31,583 bases of DNA from Galactobacter sp. (GTDB taxonomy: Bacteria; Actinomycetota; Actinomycetes; Actinomycetales; Micrococcaceae), in NCBI RefSeq assembly GCF_022712295.1, contig NZ_JALAGT010000114.1, forward strand, positions 1-31,583, written 5' to 3'. The position numbers and the translations under genes are program-made. The notes beneath the pieces were generated by a model. That model ran no database searches and was not told the DNA's origin. It worked only from the letters and a program-made list of their open reading frames with translations. Positions within the stretch are counted from its first letter, which is position 1. The number at the start of each line of letters is the position of its first letter. This document shows positions 7,262 to 14,005 of the stretch, piece by piece.

Positions 7262-8103
7262 TCCCGTCCAAAGCCGCACGCCGTCTCCGTCTCCGCTCTG
7301 GGGCGGGCCTGGCCGTCGCCGCGCTGGCGCTCGGGCTGGCCGCGTGTTCAGGGACCCCCGAGCCTGCACCCACGGTGACCAAGACCGTGGAACCATCATC
7401 GGCAGGCCAGAGCGCCATGCCGTCCACCGAGTCTGCACCCGTCACGTCGGCCGCCCCGAGTTCCACGGAGCCCGCCGAGCCCGTCAGCATCCAGTGGGTG
7501 CAGGTGGACCGCAGGAACGAGTCGGGGCACCTGGCCACAGAGTCCCTCAGCGTACCCACTCTGAAGAACGCGCCCGAGAAGGTCAAGAAGGCCTTTGATG
7601 CCCGCGTCTCGAGCCAGGTTCAGAAAACGAGGAAATTCCTGTTGGAGCAGCAGGACGGAATGCTCGAGTACAACGACCCGAACGATCCGGCAGTGAAGGA
7701 CCTGCTCTCGCAGTCCTACCTGAAGTCCTCACGTGCCGGGTCAGCCGTCTACAAGGACAGGTACGCCAGCGCGATCATCGACTTGGATGGCGCAGAGGGC
7801 GGCGGAACCCACATGACCAAGGTCGCTGCCTCCGTCACCATGGACATCCAATCCGGCGAGGAAGTGCCGCTGACCGACTTTGTTGGCCTCTCCAGAAGCC
7901 AGCTGGAGTCGCTGCTGGCTGAGAATCTCAAGGCGGAATTGACGAAGGAAGGAATGGCAGATGACCCCTTCCGCTTGTTGCAGAATGTCGACTCCTACGA
8001 GTGGATGGTCAGTGACAAAGGCGTGACCTTCAGATACCTGAGCATTTACGAGGGTGGCTGGGACTACGTGTTCACCCTGCCGTGGAGTGAACTGGGCCGC
8101 TGA
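7258..8103 (+). CDS. DUF3298-type lipoprotein, second of a tandem pair
   Basis: This 281-residue lipoprotein is a paralogue of the preceding gene. It has a twin-Arg-containing basic N terminus, a hydrophobic core and a clean lipobox LAAC with Cys at about residue 30. A Pro/Ser/Thr/Glu linker leads to a C-terminal domain. The segment GGTHMTKVAASVTMDIQSGEEVPLTDF matches the DUF3298-like core of the neighbour. Both proteins end in a similar VTLPWSE or FTLPWSE phrase (VTVPWSEVNG, FTLPWSELGR). The start overlaps the upstream stop, so translation is coupled. The pair is best read as a duplicated cell-surface sensor or binding protein; the ligand is unknown. Sequence divergence between the copies is large, so the duplication is old. 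Confidence 0.85.
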   Translation: MIPSKAARRLRLRSGAGLAVAALALGLAACSGTPEPAPTVTKTVEPSSAGQSAMPSTESAPVTSAAPSSTEPAEPVSIQWVQVDRRNESGHLATESLSVPTLKNAPEKVKKAFDARVSSQVQKTRKFLLEQQDGMLEYNDPNDPAVKDLLSQSYLKSSRAGSAVYKDRYASAIIDLDGAEGGGTHMTKVAASVTMDIQSGEEVPLTDFVGLSRSQLESLLAENLKAELTKEGMADDPFRLLQNVDSYEWMVSDKGVTFRYLSIYEGGWDYVFTLPWSELGR

Positions 8104-8182
8104 ACCTTTGGGCCACCCGCTGTTGGTATCGTCCGAACCCAGATACAGGGGCCGGGTGAGCAACTTACCCCCGGGTACGCGA

Positions 8183-8248
8183 TAAGCCCCCGAATTCCTG
8201 ATTCGGAACCGTCGTAGAACGGTTGCTAATCAGGAATCCGGGGGCTTA
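8183..8248. terminator. Long hairpin downstream of the lipoprotein genes
   Basis: The outer arms at 8183-8203 (TAAGCCCCCG...) and 8228-8248 (...CGGGGGCTTA) pair at 20 of 21 positions. An inner stem, AACCGT (8207-8212) with ACGGTT (8219-8224), closes a 6-base loop. The whole 66-base element forms a nearly continuous cruciform. There is no T tract, so it may terminate through structure alone, stabilise the mRNA 3' end, or be a palindromic repeat element. Confidence 0.65.
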
Positions 8249-8296
8249 CCCGAGTTCACGGGGCAAATGCCCCGACTGGGCGCAGAAGACGTGCGA

Positions 8297-8338
8297 CGGG
8301 GGTACCGAAGGAGCAAGAATGCCCCGCCGGTACCCCCG
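8297..8338. terminator. Bidirectional hairpin between lipoprotein operon and folD
   Basis: Perfect 11-bp arms, CGGGGGTACCG (8297-8307) and CGGTACCCCCG (8328-8338), enclose a 20-base loop. The hairpin ends 9 bases before the folD stop codon region on the opposite strand. It probably terminates folD transcription on the minus strand. No T tract is present. Confidence 0.6.
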
Positions 8339-8347
8339 AAGGACCTA

Positions 8348-9232
8348 CTACGCCAGGGTGCGTTCAGCGGCTTCGACGACGTTGGTCATCAGCAAGGCCA
8401 CGGTCATGGGGCCCACGCCGCCCGGGTTGGGGGACAGCCAGCCGGCCACCTCGCCCACGGCCGGGTCCACGTCACCGTAGACCTTGGACTTGCCGGTCTC
8501 CGGATCCGGATCGCCGCGGGTCACGCCCACATCCAATACGGCGGCACCGGGCTTCACGTCCTCAGCCTTGATCAGATGCTTCACACCGGCAGAGGCCACG
8601 ATCACGTCGGCCTGGCGCAGGTACTGGCCCATGTCCACGGTCCCCGTGTGCACCTGCGTCACGGTCGCGTTGTACTCGCGACGCGTCAACAGCAGCCCGA
8701 TGGACCGTCCGATCGTCACGCCACGGCCAACCACCACGACGTGCTTACCGTTCAGGGAGTACCCGTTACGGGTCAGCAGCTCGATGACACCACGCGGAGT
8801 ACACGGCAGCGGCGACTCGATGGTGGTGTTGACGTTGAGCACCAGGCGCCCCAAGTTGGTGGGGTGCAGCCCATCTGCATCCTTGTCCGGGTCGATCCGT
8901 TCCAGGATCGCGTCCGTGTCCAGGTGCTTGGGCAGCGGCAGTTGCACAATGTAGCCGTGGCAGGTGGGGGCCGCGTTGAGCTCGTCGATCAGCGCTTCCA
9001 CCTCTTCCTGGGTGGCGTCCGCCGGCAGCTCACGCTGGATCGAGTTCATCCCGATCGCATCCGACTGTTTGTGCTTCATGCCGACGTAGAGCTGCGAGGC
9101 CGGATCGGCACCCACCAACACCGTGGCGATACCCGGAGTCACGCCCCGAGCCTTCAGTGCGGCAACTCGCTCGGTCAGCTCGGCCTTGATCGCGGCGGAC
9201 GCTGCGCGCCCGTCCAGTTTCTGTGCGGTCAC
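8348..9232 (-). CDS. folD: Methylenetetrahydrofolate dehydrogenase/cyclohydrolase FolD
   Basis: This 294-residue bifunctional enzyme interconverts 5,10-methylene-THF, methenyl-THF and 10-formyl-THF in the cytoplasm using NADP. The substrate motif SQLYVGMKHKQSDAIGM contains Tyr49 and the catalytic Lys53. QLPLPKH and KDADGLHPTN are the two conserved folate-site motifs. The nucleotide-binding motif reads VVVGRGVTIGRSIGLLLTRR, the actinobacterial form. The C-terminal NPGGVGPMTVALLM is the family signature. The GTG start at 9230-9232 lies 4 bases after the glyA stop, so the two genes are in one operon, both supplying one-carbon units, and share the upstream ZTP riboswitch. Confidence 0.97.
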   Translation of the reverse strand: MTAQKLDGRAASAAIKAELTERVAALKARGVTPGIATVLVGADPASQLYVGMKHKQSDAIGMNSIQRELPADATQEEVEALIDELNAAPTCHGYIVQLPLPKHLDTDAILERIDPDKDADGLHPTNLGRLVLNVNTTIESPLPCTPRGVIELLTRNGYSLNGKHVVVVGRGVTIGRSIGLLLTRREYNATVTQVHTGTVDMGQYLRQADVIVASAGVKHLIKAEDVKPGAAVLDVGVTRGDPDPETGKSKVYGDVDPAVGEVAGWLSPNPGGVGPMTVALLMTNVVEAAERTLA

Positions 9233-9236
9233 CGGA

Positions 9237-10514
9237 TCACAGCCCCGGGTACAGCGGGAAGTCCGCTGCGAGCTTGTCCACGCGGGCGCGCAGAGCCGCG
9301 GTATCGGTGGCCTTGCCGTCCTTCAGCGCGGTGGCGATGATGTCGGAGACCTCGGTGAATTCGGCAGCGCCGAAGCCACGGGTGGCCAGCGCGGGGGTAC
9401 CGATGCGCAGGCCGGAGGTGGTCATCGGGGGGCGCGGGTCGAAAGGCACGGCGTTGCGGTTGACGGTGATGCCGACCGCGTGGAGCAGGTCCTCGCCCTC
9501 CTTACCGTTGATCTCGGACTCGCGCAGGTCCACGAGCACCAGGTGCACGTCGGTGCCACCGGTGAGCACGGAGACGCCGGCTGCGGCGACATCGGGCTGG
9601 GTCAGGCGGTCGGCCAGGATCTTGGCACCCTCGAGGGTGCGCTCCTGACGGGCCTTGAACTCCTCGGAGGCGGCGATCTTGAAGGCCACGGCCTTACCGG
9701 CGATGACGTGTTCCAGAGGTCCACCCTGCTGTCCGGGGAAGACGTTGGAGTTGATCTTCTTCGACATCTCCACGTCGTTGGACAGGATCATGCCGGAGCG
9801 GGGGCCCGCCAAGGTCTTGTGCACGGTGGAGGTGGTGACGTCGGAGAACGGCACGGGGTTGGGGTGCAGTCCCGCGGCGGCGAGGCCCGCGAAGTGGGCC
9901 ATGTCGGTCCAGAGGTAGGCACCCACCTCGTCTGCGATGGAACGGAAGGCCGCGAAGTCCAGCTGGCGCGGGTACGCGGACCAGCCGGCAACGATGACCT
10001 GCGGGCGGGTCTCGAGTGCCTGCTCGCGGACCTTGTCCATGTCCACGCGGAAGGTGGTGGGATCCACCTCGTAGGCGGCCACATTGTAGAGCTTGCCGGA
10101 GAAGTTGAGCTTCATGCCGTGAGTCAGGTGGCCACCGTGGGCCAGGGAGAGACCGAGCATGGTGTCGCCAGGGTTGATCATCGCGGCGAGCGCGGCAGCG
10201 TTGGCGGAGGCGCCGGAGTGGGGCTGGACGTTGGCGAAGCCTGCTCCGTAGAGGGCCTTGACGCGGTCGCGGGCCAGGTCCTCGACCTGATCAACCCATT
10301 CGCAGCCGCCGTAGTAGCGGCGTCCTGGGTAACCTTCTGCGTACTTGTTGGTCAGAACTGATCCCTGGGCCTCGAGGACGGCGCGGGGCGCAAAGTTCTC
10401 CGAGGCGATCATTTCCAGGGTGTCACGCTGGCGGGACAGTTCGCCGTCGATGAGACGCGCGATGTCCGGGTCCACCTCTGCGAGGGGGAGGTTGGTGACG
10501 TTGGGTTGGGACAC
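9237..10514 (-). CDS. glyA: Serine hydroxymethyltransferase GlyA
   Basis: This 425-residue PLP enzyme converts serine and THF to glycine and 5,10-methylene-THF. The PLP-binding lysine is Lys233 in TTSTVHKTLAGPRSG. LWTDMAHFAGL carries the aspartate that contacts the pyridine nitrogen (Asp204), and ASENFAPRAV and NKYAEGYPGRRYYGG are N-terminal family signatures. Length is typical. The GTG start at 10512-10514 follows AGGAG with a 7-base spacer. It is first in glyA-folD. A ZTP riboswitch lies in its 5' leader, which fits induction when 10-formyl-THF is scarce and the purine precursor ZTP builds up. Confidence 0.97.
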   Translation of the reverse strand: MSQPNVTNLPLAEVDPDIARLIDGELSRQRDTLEMIASENFAPRAVLEAQGSVLTNKYAEGYPGRRYYGGCEWVDQVEDLARDRVKALYGAGFANVQPHSGASANAAALAAMINPGDTMLGLSLAHGGHLTHGMKLNFSGKLYNVAAYEVDPTTFRVDMDKVREQALETRPQVIVAGWSAYPRQLDFAAFRSIADEVGAYLWTDMAHFAGLAAAGLHPNPVPFSDVTTSTVHKTLAGPRSGMILSNDVEMSKKINSNVFPGQQGGPLEHVIAGKAVAFKIAASEEFKARQERTLEGAKILADRLTQPDVAAAGVSVLTGGTDVHLVLVDLRESEINGKEGEDLLHAVGITVNRNAVPFDPRPPMTTSGLRIGTPALATRGFGAAEFTEVSDIIATALKDGKATDTAALRARVDKLAADFPLYPGL

Positions 10515-10553
10515 GGGTCAACTCCTGTGGGTGTGTGGTTACACGGTGCTGGC

Positions 10554-10569
10554 GGGGCGCATTGGCCCC
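10554..10569 (-). promoter_or_regulatory. Hairpin in glyA leader, possible riboswitch expression platform
   Basis: GGGGC (minus strand, 10569-10565) pairs with GCCCC (10558-10554) around a 6-base loop. It follows the ZTP aptamer directly and precedes the glyA ribosome binding site. It may be part of the switching region, though no clear T run follows, so control could be at translation. Confidence 0.4.
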
Positions 10570-10656
10570 TATACCTTCCGGACCCAGGCGTTCGGTCCGT
10601 CAAGCCACAGGTGCCGCTCCCTGGTGGTGCTCCACCCTGACGCCAGTCGCGACGTG
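10570..10656 (-). promoter_or_regulatory. ZTP (pfl motif) riboswitch upstream of glyA-folD
   Basis: Read on the minus strand, the leader contains GCGACTGGCG (about 10650-10641), then GGTGGAGCACCACC as a hairpin, then AGGGAGCGG (about 10622-10614). After a linker comes a small stem, GGACC with GGTCC, whose loop carries CGCCTGGG (10590-10583). These are the hallmark conserved blocks of the ZTP riboswitch: ACUGGC, GGGAGCG and the CGCCUGGGC loop. This class senses ZTP/AICAR ribotides and activates one-carbon genes. Its location directly before glyA-folD is a known context for this class. A -10-like TATGCT lies just upstream on the minus strand (10665-10660). Confidence 0.88.
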
Positions 10657-10754
10657 ATCAGCATATCGGTTCAGGCACTCAGGGGGATACACCCGTTCAT
10701 GCCCGACGGCCAGTGGTGACGTCCGTGCCGGCGTCGCCTGCGGCGAGCAATGGT

Positions 10755-11174
10755 TCACTTCCGACGAAGCAGCACCCTGTCCGCCGACCAGCTGCCTGCA
10801 CCGGCGATGGCCAGGGCCAGCGCTCCCGCCCCGAGCAACAGCACGAGTTCATAGCCACCGTCGGTGGAGAAGAATCCCTGTTCCAGGTGGACCGTGAAGG
10901 CGGCACCGGCCATGTCCACCACCAGCAAGGCGCCGATGATCCGGGTGAACAGGCCCAGGATCAGGGCAGCGCCACCAACGAGTTCCAGGTAGGCGACCAC
11001 CGGACCCACCACCGAGGCCAGGGGGACGCCCATGGCCTCGAAGCTGTCCGAGGTTCCTGAGATGCCCCATTCGAAGACCTTCTGGCTGCCGTGGACCATG
11101 AAGGCCCATCCGACAACGAGCCGGATGATGGTCAGAGCCAGGTTGATCTGGGTGTTTGCTCGGGCGTTGGCCAT
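10755..11174 (-). CDS. DoxX family membrane protein
   Basis: This 139-residue protein has four predicted membrane segments, at about residues 10-28, 48-70, 74-95 and 108-128. The first carries LVVGWAFMVHGSQKVFEWG, a DoxX hallmark (an HGxQK-type motif after the first helix), and the next holds VAYLELVGGAALILGLFTRI. DoxX proteins are poorly defined and often linked to thiol or redox stress at the membrane. I start at the ATG at 11172-11174, preceded by AAAGAGGA; the open frame runs upstream to 11333 but that part only translates a promoter repeat (ALNRPALNRP). It is monocistronic, upstream of and codirectional with glyA but separated by the riboswitch leader. A short GC hairpin (10734-10746) follows the stop. 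Confidence 0.88.
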   Translation of the reverse strand: MANARANTQINLALTIIRLVVGWAFMVHGSQKVFEWGISGTSDSFEAMGVPLASVVGPVVAYLELVGGAALILGLFTRIIGALLVVDMAGAAFTVHLEQGFFSTDGGYELVLLLGAGALALAIAGAGSWSADRVLLRRK

Positions 11175-11209
11175 GGTGCGGTCCTCTTTCGTCAGTTTTG
11201 GACGGTTCA

Positions 11210-11248
11210 GTGCTGGACGGTTCAGTGCTGGACCGTCCGGCAGTTGTG
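11210..11248. repeat. Tandem 15-bp repeats with inverted copy in the DoxX promoter region
   Basis: GGACGGTTCAGTGCT occurs twice in a row (starting 11210 and 11225, period 15). It is then followed by the inverted half GGACCGTCC (11240-11248), so that GGACGGT and ACCGTCC form a palindrome around AGTGC-type centres. The array lies 36-74 bases upstream of the DoxX start, over the expected promoter. It has the look of an operator with several binding sites for a dimeric repressor. The regulator is not identified. Confidence 0.6.
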
Positions 11249-11376
11249 GCTTCGAAGTCGCCACCACCATGTCATTTGACCCTTCAACTTTCATCGTGGC
11301 GGGCGTCACGCCGATGTGCTGCCGATGCTCCACTTCCGCGGATTCATGCTGCAGACTTGCCCGCCCCTCAGACTCC

Positions 11377-11560
11377 TCACCGTCCGATGCTCAGCGTCGA
11401 CTCAGCTGACGGACAGCGCACCGCGGCCCTCCCGAACACGCGGCCGGTCGTTCCGTGGACCAGTTCGTTGAGGAACACCTTGCGTACAGGGAAGTAGAGA
11501 TGGGTCCAGCGGGTGCATGAGGTACGCCCAGTACGGTTCGTAGAAATCTGTCCGGGCCGC
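11377..11560 (-). pseudogene. Possible remnant of an alpha/beta-hydrolase-like gene
   Basis: On the minus strand, one frame reads RTDFYEPYWAYLM (11560 down to about 11520). A second frame, reached by a one-base shift, continues RWTHLYFPVRKVFLNELVH down to a stop at 11377. The two pieces read like adjacent parts of one protein. The phrase order (a YEPYWAYLM-like part, then W..LYFPVR) reminds me of a group of actinobacterial alpha/beta hydrolases. No intact start or catalytic motif is present, and its upstream part would run into the neighbouring oxidoreductase gene. This is a weak call made from memory of family wording. Confidence 0.25.
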
Positions 11561-11601
11561 GAACCCTTCTCCCCGGGGAATAACCGCAGCCGTAGCTTGG
11601 T

Positions 11602-11607
11602 TATACG
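11602..11607 (+). promoter_or_regulatory. -10 element of a leaderless oxidoreductase gene
   Basis: TATACG lies 5 bases before the GTG at 11613. The distance places the transcription start at the first base of the start codon, so this mRNA is probably leaderless. The rest of the 438-base gap 11175-11612 holds the DoxX repeat array and the possible hydrolase remnant; I see no other gene. Confidence 0.6.
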
Positions 11608-11612
11608 TCTCT

Positions 11613-12764
11613 GTGTCAGAGAGCCACCCCGCCGAACGGCGCCGCATCGTCGTCATCGGTGCAGGGCAAGCCGGTCTCTCTGCCGCACACGGGTTGCGGC
11701 GTGCAGGTTTGATCCCGCACGTGGATCTGGAGGTCCTGGACGCCAACCCCGGACCGGGTGGGGCCTGGTCGCATCGTTGGGACGCCCTGACGTTCGACCG
11801 GGCCCATGGCCTACATGACCTGCCCGGCTTCCCCCTCGGGACTCCGGATCCCGAGGAGCCCGCCCGTGAGGTCGTCAAGCGGTACTACGGCGCATACGAG
11901 GACAGGGAACAGCTGGAGGTCCTCCGCCCCTGGCGCGTCACGAGCGTGGAACGCACCGCCGAACCGGCACCGGACCTGCCCGGCCCGAGGCCGCGCTTCC
12001 TCGTCACGGCCCAGCACGGAGCCGCCAAGGAGCACGCAGCTTCGAAGGGGCACGCAGCCTCCAAGGAGACCCGGACCTTCCTCGCCGACGCCGTCATCTC
12101 CGCGACCGGTACATGGGACAAACCGTTCATCCCGACCCATGCGGGCCACTTCGCGGGGAGGCAGCTGACCACGCGCGGCTTCGTCTCCCCAGACGAATTC
12201 ACGGGCCAGAGGGTGCTGGTGGTGGGCGGTGGCGCTTCGGCCGCCCAGTTCATCATGTTGCTGCGCCGCAACGGGGTGGACACGGTGTGGTCCACCCGCA
12301 CGGCGCCCCGTTTCACGGAACAACCCTTCGGGCCGGCGTGGGGCCGCGGCGTGGAACACCGGGTCTCGGCGCGCGTCCGTGCCGGGCTGCCTCCGCTCTC
12401 CGTGGTGGCCGAGACCGGCCTGCAGACCGACCTCTACCGCGAGGGCATCGACGCCGGCTGGATGGAATCGCGCGGCGCCATCCGGCGCCTCCTCCCCCAC
12501 GGGGTCGTCTTCGCGGACGGCACCACCGAAGAGGTTGACGCGATCCTCTGGGCCACCGGATTCCGCGCCTCACTTGACCACTTGGCGCCGCTTCGCCTCC
12601 GCACGCCAGGAGGAGGCATCCGCATGATGCCCGACGACGTATCGGTCGCCTCCGCGCCCGGCCTCGCCCTGGTGGGCTACGGCCCCAGCGCGTCCACGCT
12701 CGGCGCCACCCGGGCCGGGCGGAAGGCCTCCCGCGCGGTCTTGACTCTCACGGAAAGCAACTGA
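11613..12764 (+). CDS. FAD-dependent NAD(P)-binding oxidoreductase, flavin monooxygenase-like
   Basis: This 383-residue enzyme has two dinucleotide-binding motifs. The FAD site is VVIGAGQAGLSAA (GAGQAG at residues 16-21), and a second Rossmann motif for NAD(P)H is VLVVGGGASAAQF (205-210). SATGTWDKP (164-171) and LWATGF near the C terminus are typical of flavin-containing monooxygenases and related thioredoxin-reductase-fold enzymes. The substrate is unknown. The region 137-152 contains an 18-nt repeat (EHAASKGHAASKE), a small in-frame expansion in a surface loop. The GTG start sits 5 bases after a -10 element, so the mRNA is likely leaderless. The gene stands alone and converges on the glycosyltransferase-like gene. 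Confidence 0.85.
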   Translation: MSESHPAERRRIVVIGAGQAGLSAAHGLRRAGLIPHVDLEVLDANPGPGGAWSHRWDALTFDRAHGLHDLPGFPLGTPDPEEPAREVVKRYYGAYEDREQLEVLRPWRVTSVERTAEPAPDLPGPRPRFLVTAQHGAAKEHAASKGHAASKETRTFLADAVISATGTWDKPFIPTHAGHFAGRQLTTRGFVSPDEFTGQRVLVVGGGASAAQFIMLLRRNGVDTVWSTRTAPRFTEQPFGPAWGRGVEHRVSARVRAGLPPLSVVAETGLQTDLYREGIDAGWMESRGAIRRLLPHGVVFADGTTEEVDAILWATGFRASLDHLAPLRLRTPGGGIRMMPDDVSVASAPGLALVGYGPSASTLGATRAGRKASRAVLTLTESN

Positions 12765-12808
12765 GAGCGGGACTGGAGTCGCTACGCAGCCGCTTCTCGC
12801 GGAACACG

Positions 12809-13957
12809 TCAGACCCTGGACGAGTCCCGATGTTGTCTCGTCGCCCGCCCACGCTGCATCAATGACCACAGCGCCCTGGCGCCCGGTAGTGCGGCGACTC
12901 GACGAACCAGCCGGAACGACGTCGACTCCTTCAGGGCGCTGAGCTCACGCCGGACACTCTTCAGCTCCCCCTTGGTGGTCCTCAGTTCTCCCTTGAGCCG
13001 CTTCACCTCTGCCTCGACCTTCCGTGTGTGCCGGAGACAACGCCGCGCCACAGCGTCCAGGTTCCGGTACAACGGCAGACGTGGCAGAGCCTGCAAGGCA
13101 TCCAGGTCCAGCTGCGGGAAACGGTCGTGGAACAGGTCCGCGGTCCGGCTCCCCGGTTGTCGGTGGTCCACCAGGGCCTTCAGCCGATTCAGTTCGGTCG
13201 CATTGCTTTGGGAGTCGTTGAGTCCGTGGCGTATGGCGATCCAGCTCGGGGTCTCGGTCTCGTGGACCACGGGGTCGATCATCCGGTCGTGTCTGGTCCG
13301 GCCGAAGATGTTCAGTGGCGCGGTCCCGTCGGAGACGATCCCCAGTCCATAGGCGTTCAGCGGGTCGTGCTCCTCGTAGACCCCGAAGCTGTCATCGACC
13401 AGGCGGGCCACCACGAATCCCCTGTTCATCGAGACGATGGTGCCGCGGGGAACTGTTGCGCAGATCCGGTCCACGGTTTGCAGGAAGTCCGCAGCGAGGA
13501 GGTCGTCGTCGTCATAGCGGTAGGTGAACAGCCGGTCCCCGCGCGCCAGTTCGGTGAGAACGGGGGCCAGTCGCTCCACGATGCCGTCGTCGTCATGGAA
13601 CTCCACGACGTGCAGCCGTGGCACGGAGGCGCACAGGTCCTCCAGCCGGGTTCTCACCGAACCCGGGAGGTCGTGACTGACCAACACCAGGCCGTGAGAA
13701 CGTTCCTCCCGGCGGGCCAGTTCGCGGTAGGTGGGTAGGCAGAAGTGCTGGAAGGTCTCCAGCTTGGCGTCCAACCTTTCCGGCGTGAACATCTTCCGCT
13801 TGGCCTGGTCCACGCTCAGGTTCTTCGTCACGTTGAAGTCACCCAGGGTCTTGGACGTCACCAGGTTGAAGCGCGTGATCCCGACGAATTGCATGAGTTC
13901 AATGATGGACCCACGGGCTGAACCCCCGGTAACCCCAGCATGAATGCAGATTGCCAT
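12809..13957 (-). CDS. Rhamnosyltransferase-like glycosyltransferase with C-terminal coiled coil
   Basis: This 382-residue protein resembles the putative rhamnosyltransferase family (PF11316 type). It has FVGITRFNLVTSK near the start, then TFQHFCLPTYRELA, LVLVSHDLP and the acidic YRYDDDDLLAADF. That last segment looks like the metal/nucleotide-sugar DxD region. Residues of about 300-350 form a Lys/Glu heptad coiled coil (KVEAEVKRLKGELRTTKGELKSV), and the end STSFRLVRRVAALPGAR is a common tail of surface glycosyltransferases. It may modify a cell-wall glycan. I use ATG 13957, preceded by GAGAGAG. GTG 13984 and ATG 13894 (MQFVGITRFN, a natural family start) are alternatives. No other polysaccharide genes are nearby. 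Confidence 0.72.
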   Translation of the reverse strand: MAICIHAGVTGGSARGSIIELMQFVGITRFNLVTSKTLGDFNVTKNLSVDQAKRKMFTPERLDAKLETFQHFCLPTYRELARREERSHGLVLVSHDLPGSVRTRLEDLCASVPRLHVVEFHDDDGIVERLAPVLTELARGDRLFTYRYDDDDLLAADFLQTVDRICATVPRGTIVSMNRGFVVARLVDDSFGVYEEHDPLNAYGLGIVSDGTAPLNIFGRTRHDRMIDPVVHETETPSWIAIRHGLNDSQSNATELNRLKALVDHRQPGSRTADLFHDRFPQLDLDALQALPRLPLYRNLDAVARRCLRHTRKVEAEVKRLKGELRTTKGELKSVRRELSALKESTSFRLVRRVAALPGARALWSLMQRGRATRQHRDSSRV

Positions 13958-13989
13958 GAACTCTCTCGGAAGGCGTGGACGCACGGGTT

Positions 13990-14004
13990 CCCCGCGCTGC
14001 GGGG
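13990..14004 (-). terminator. Short GC hairpin after rlmC
   Basis: CCCCGC (13990-13995) and GCGGGG (13999-14004) pair around a 3-base loop, one base beyond the rlmC stop codon. It lacks a T run, so termination may be partial and the glycosyltransferase-like gene may be read through from rlmC. Confidence 0.45.
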
Positions 14005-14005
14005 G

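Noticed and set aside
8267..10361. Long plus-strand frames opposite folD and glyA
   Set aside because: They mirror two well-recognised enzymes and have no domain signal.
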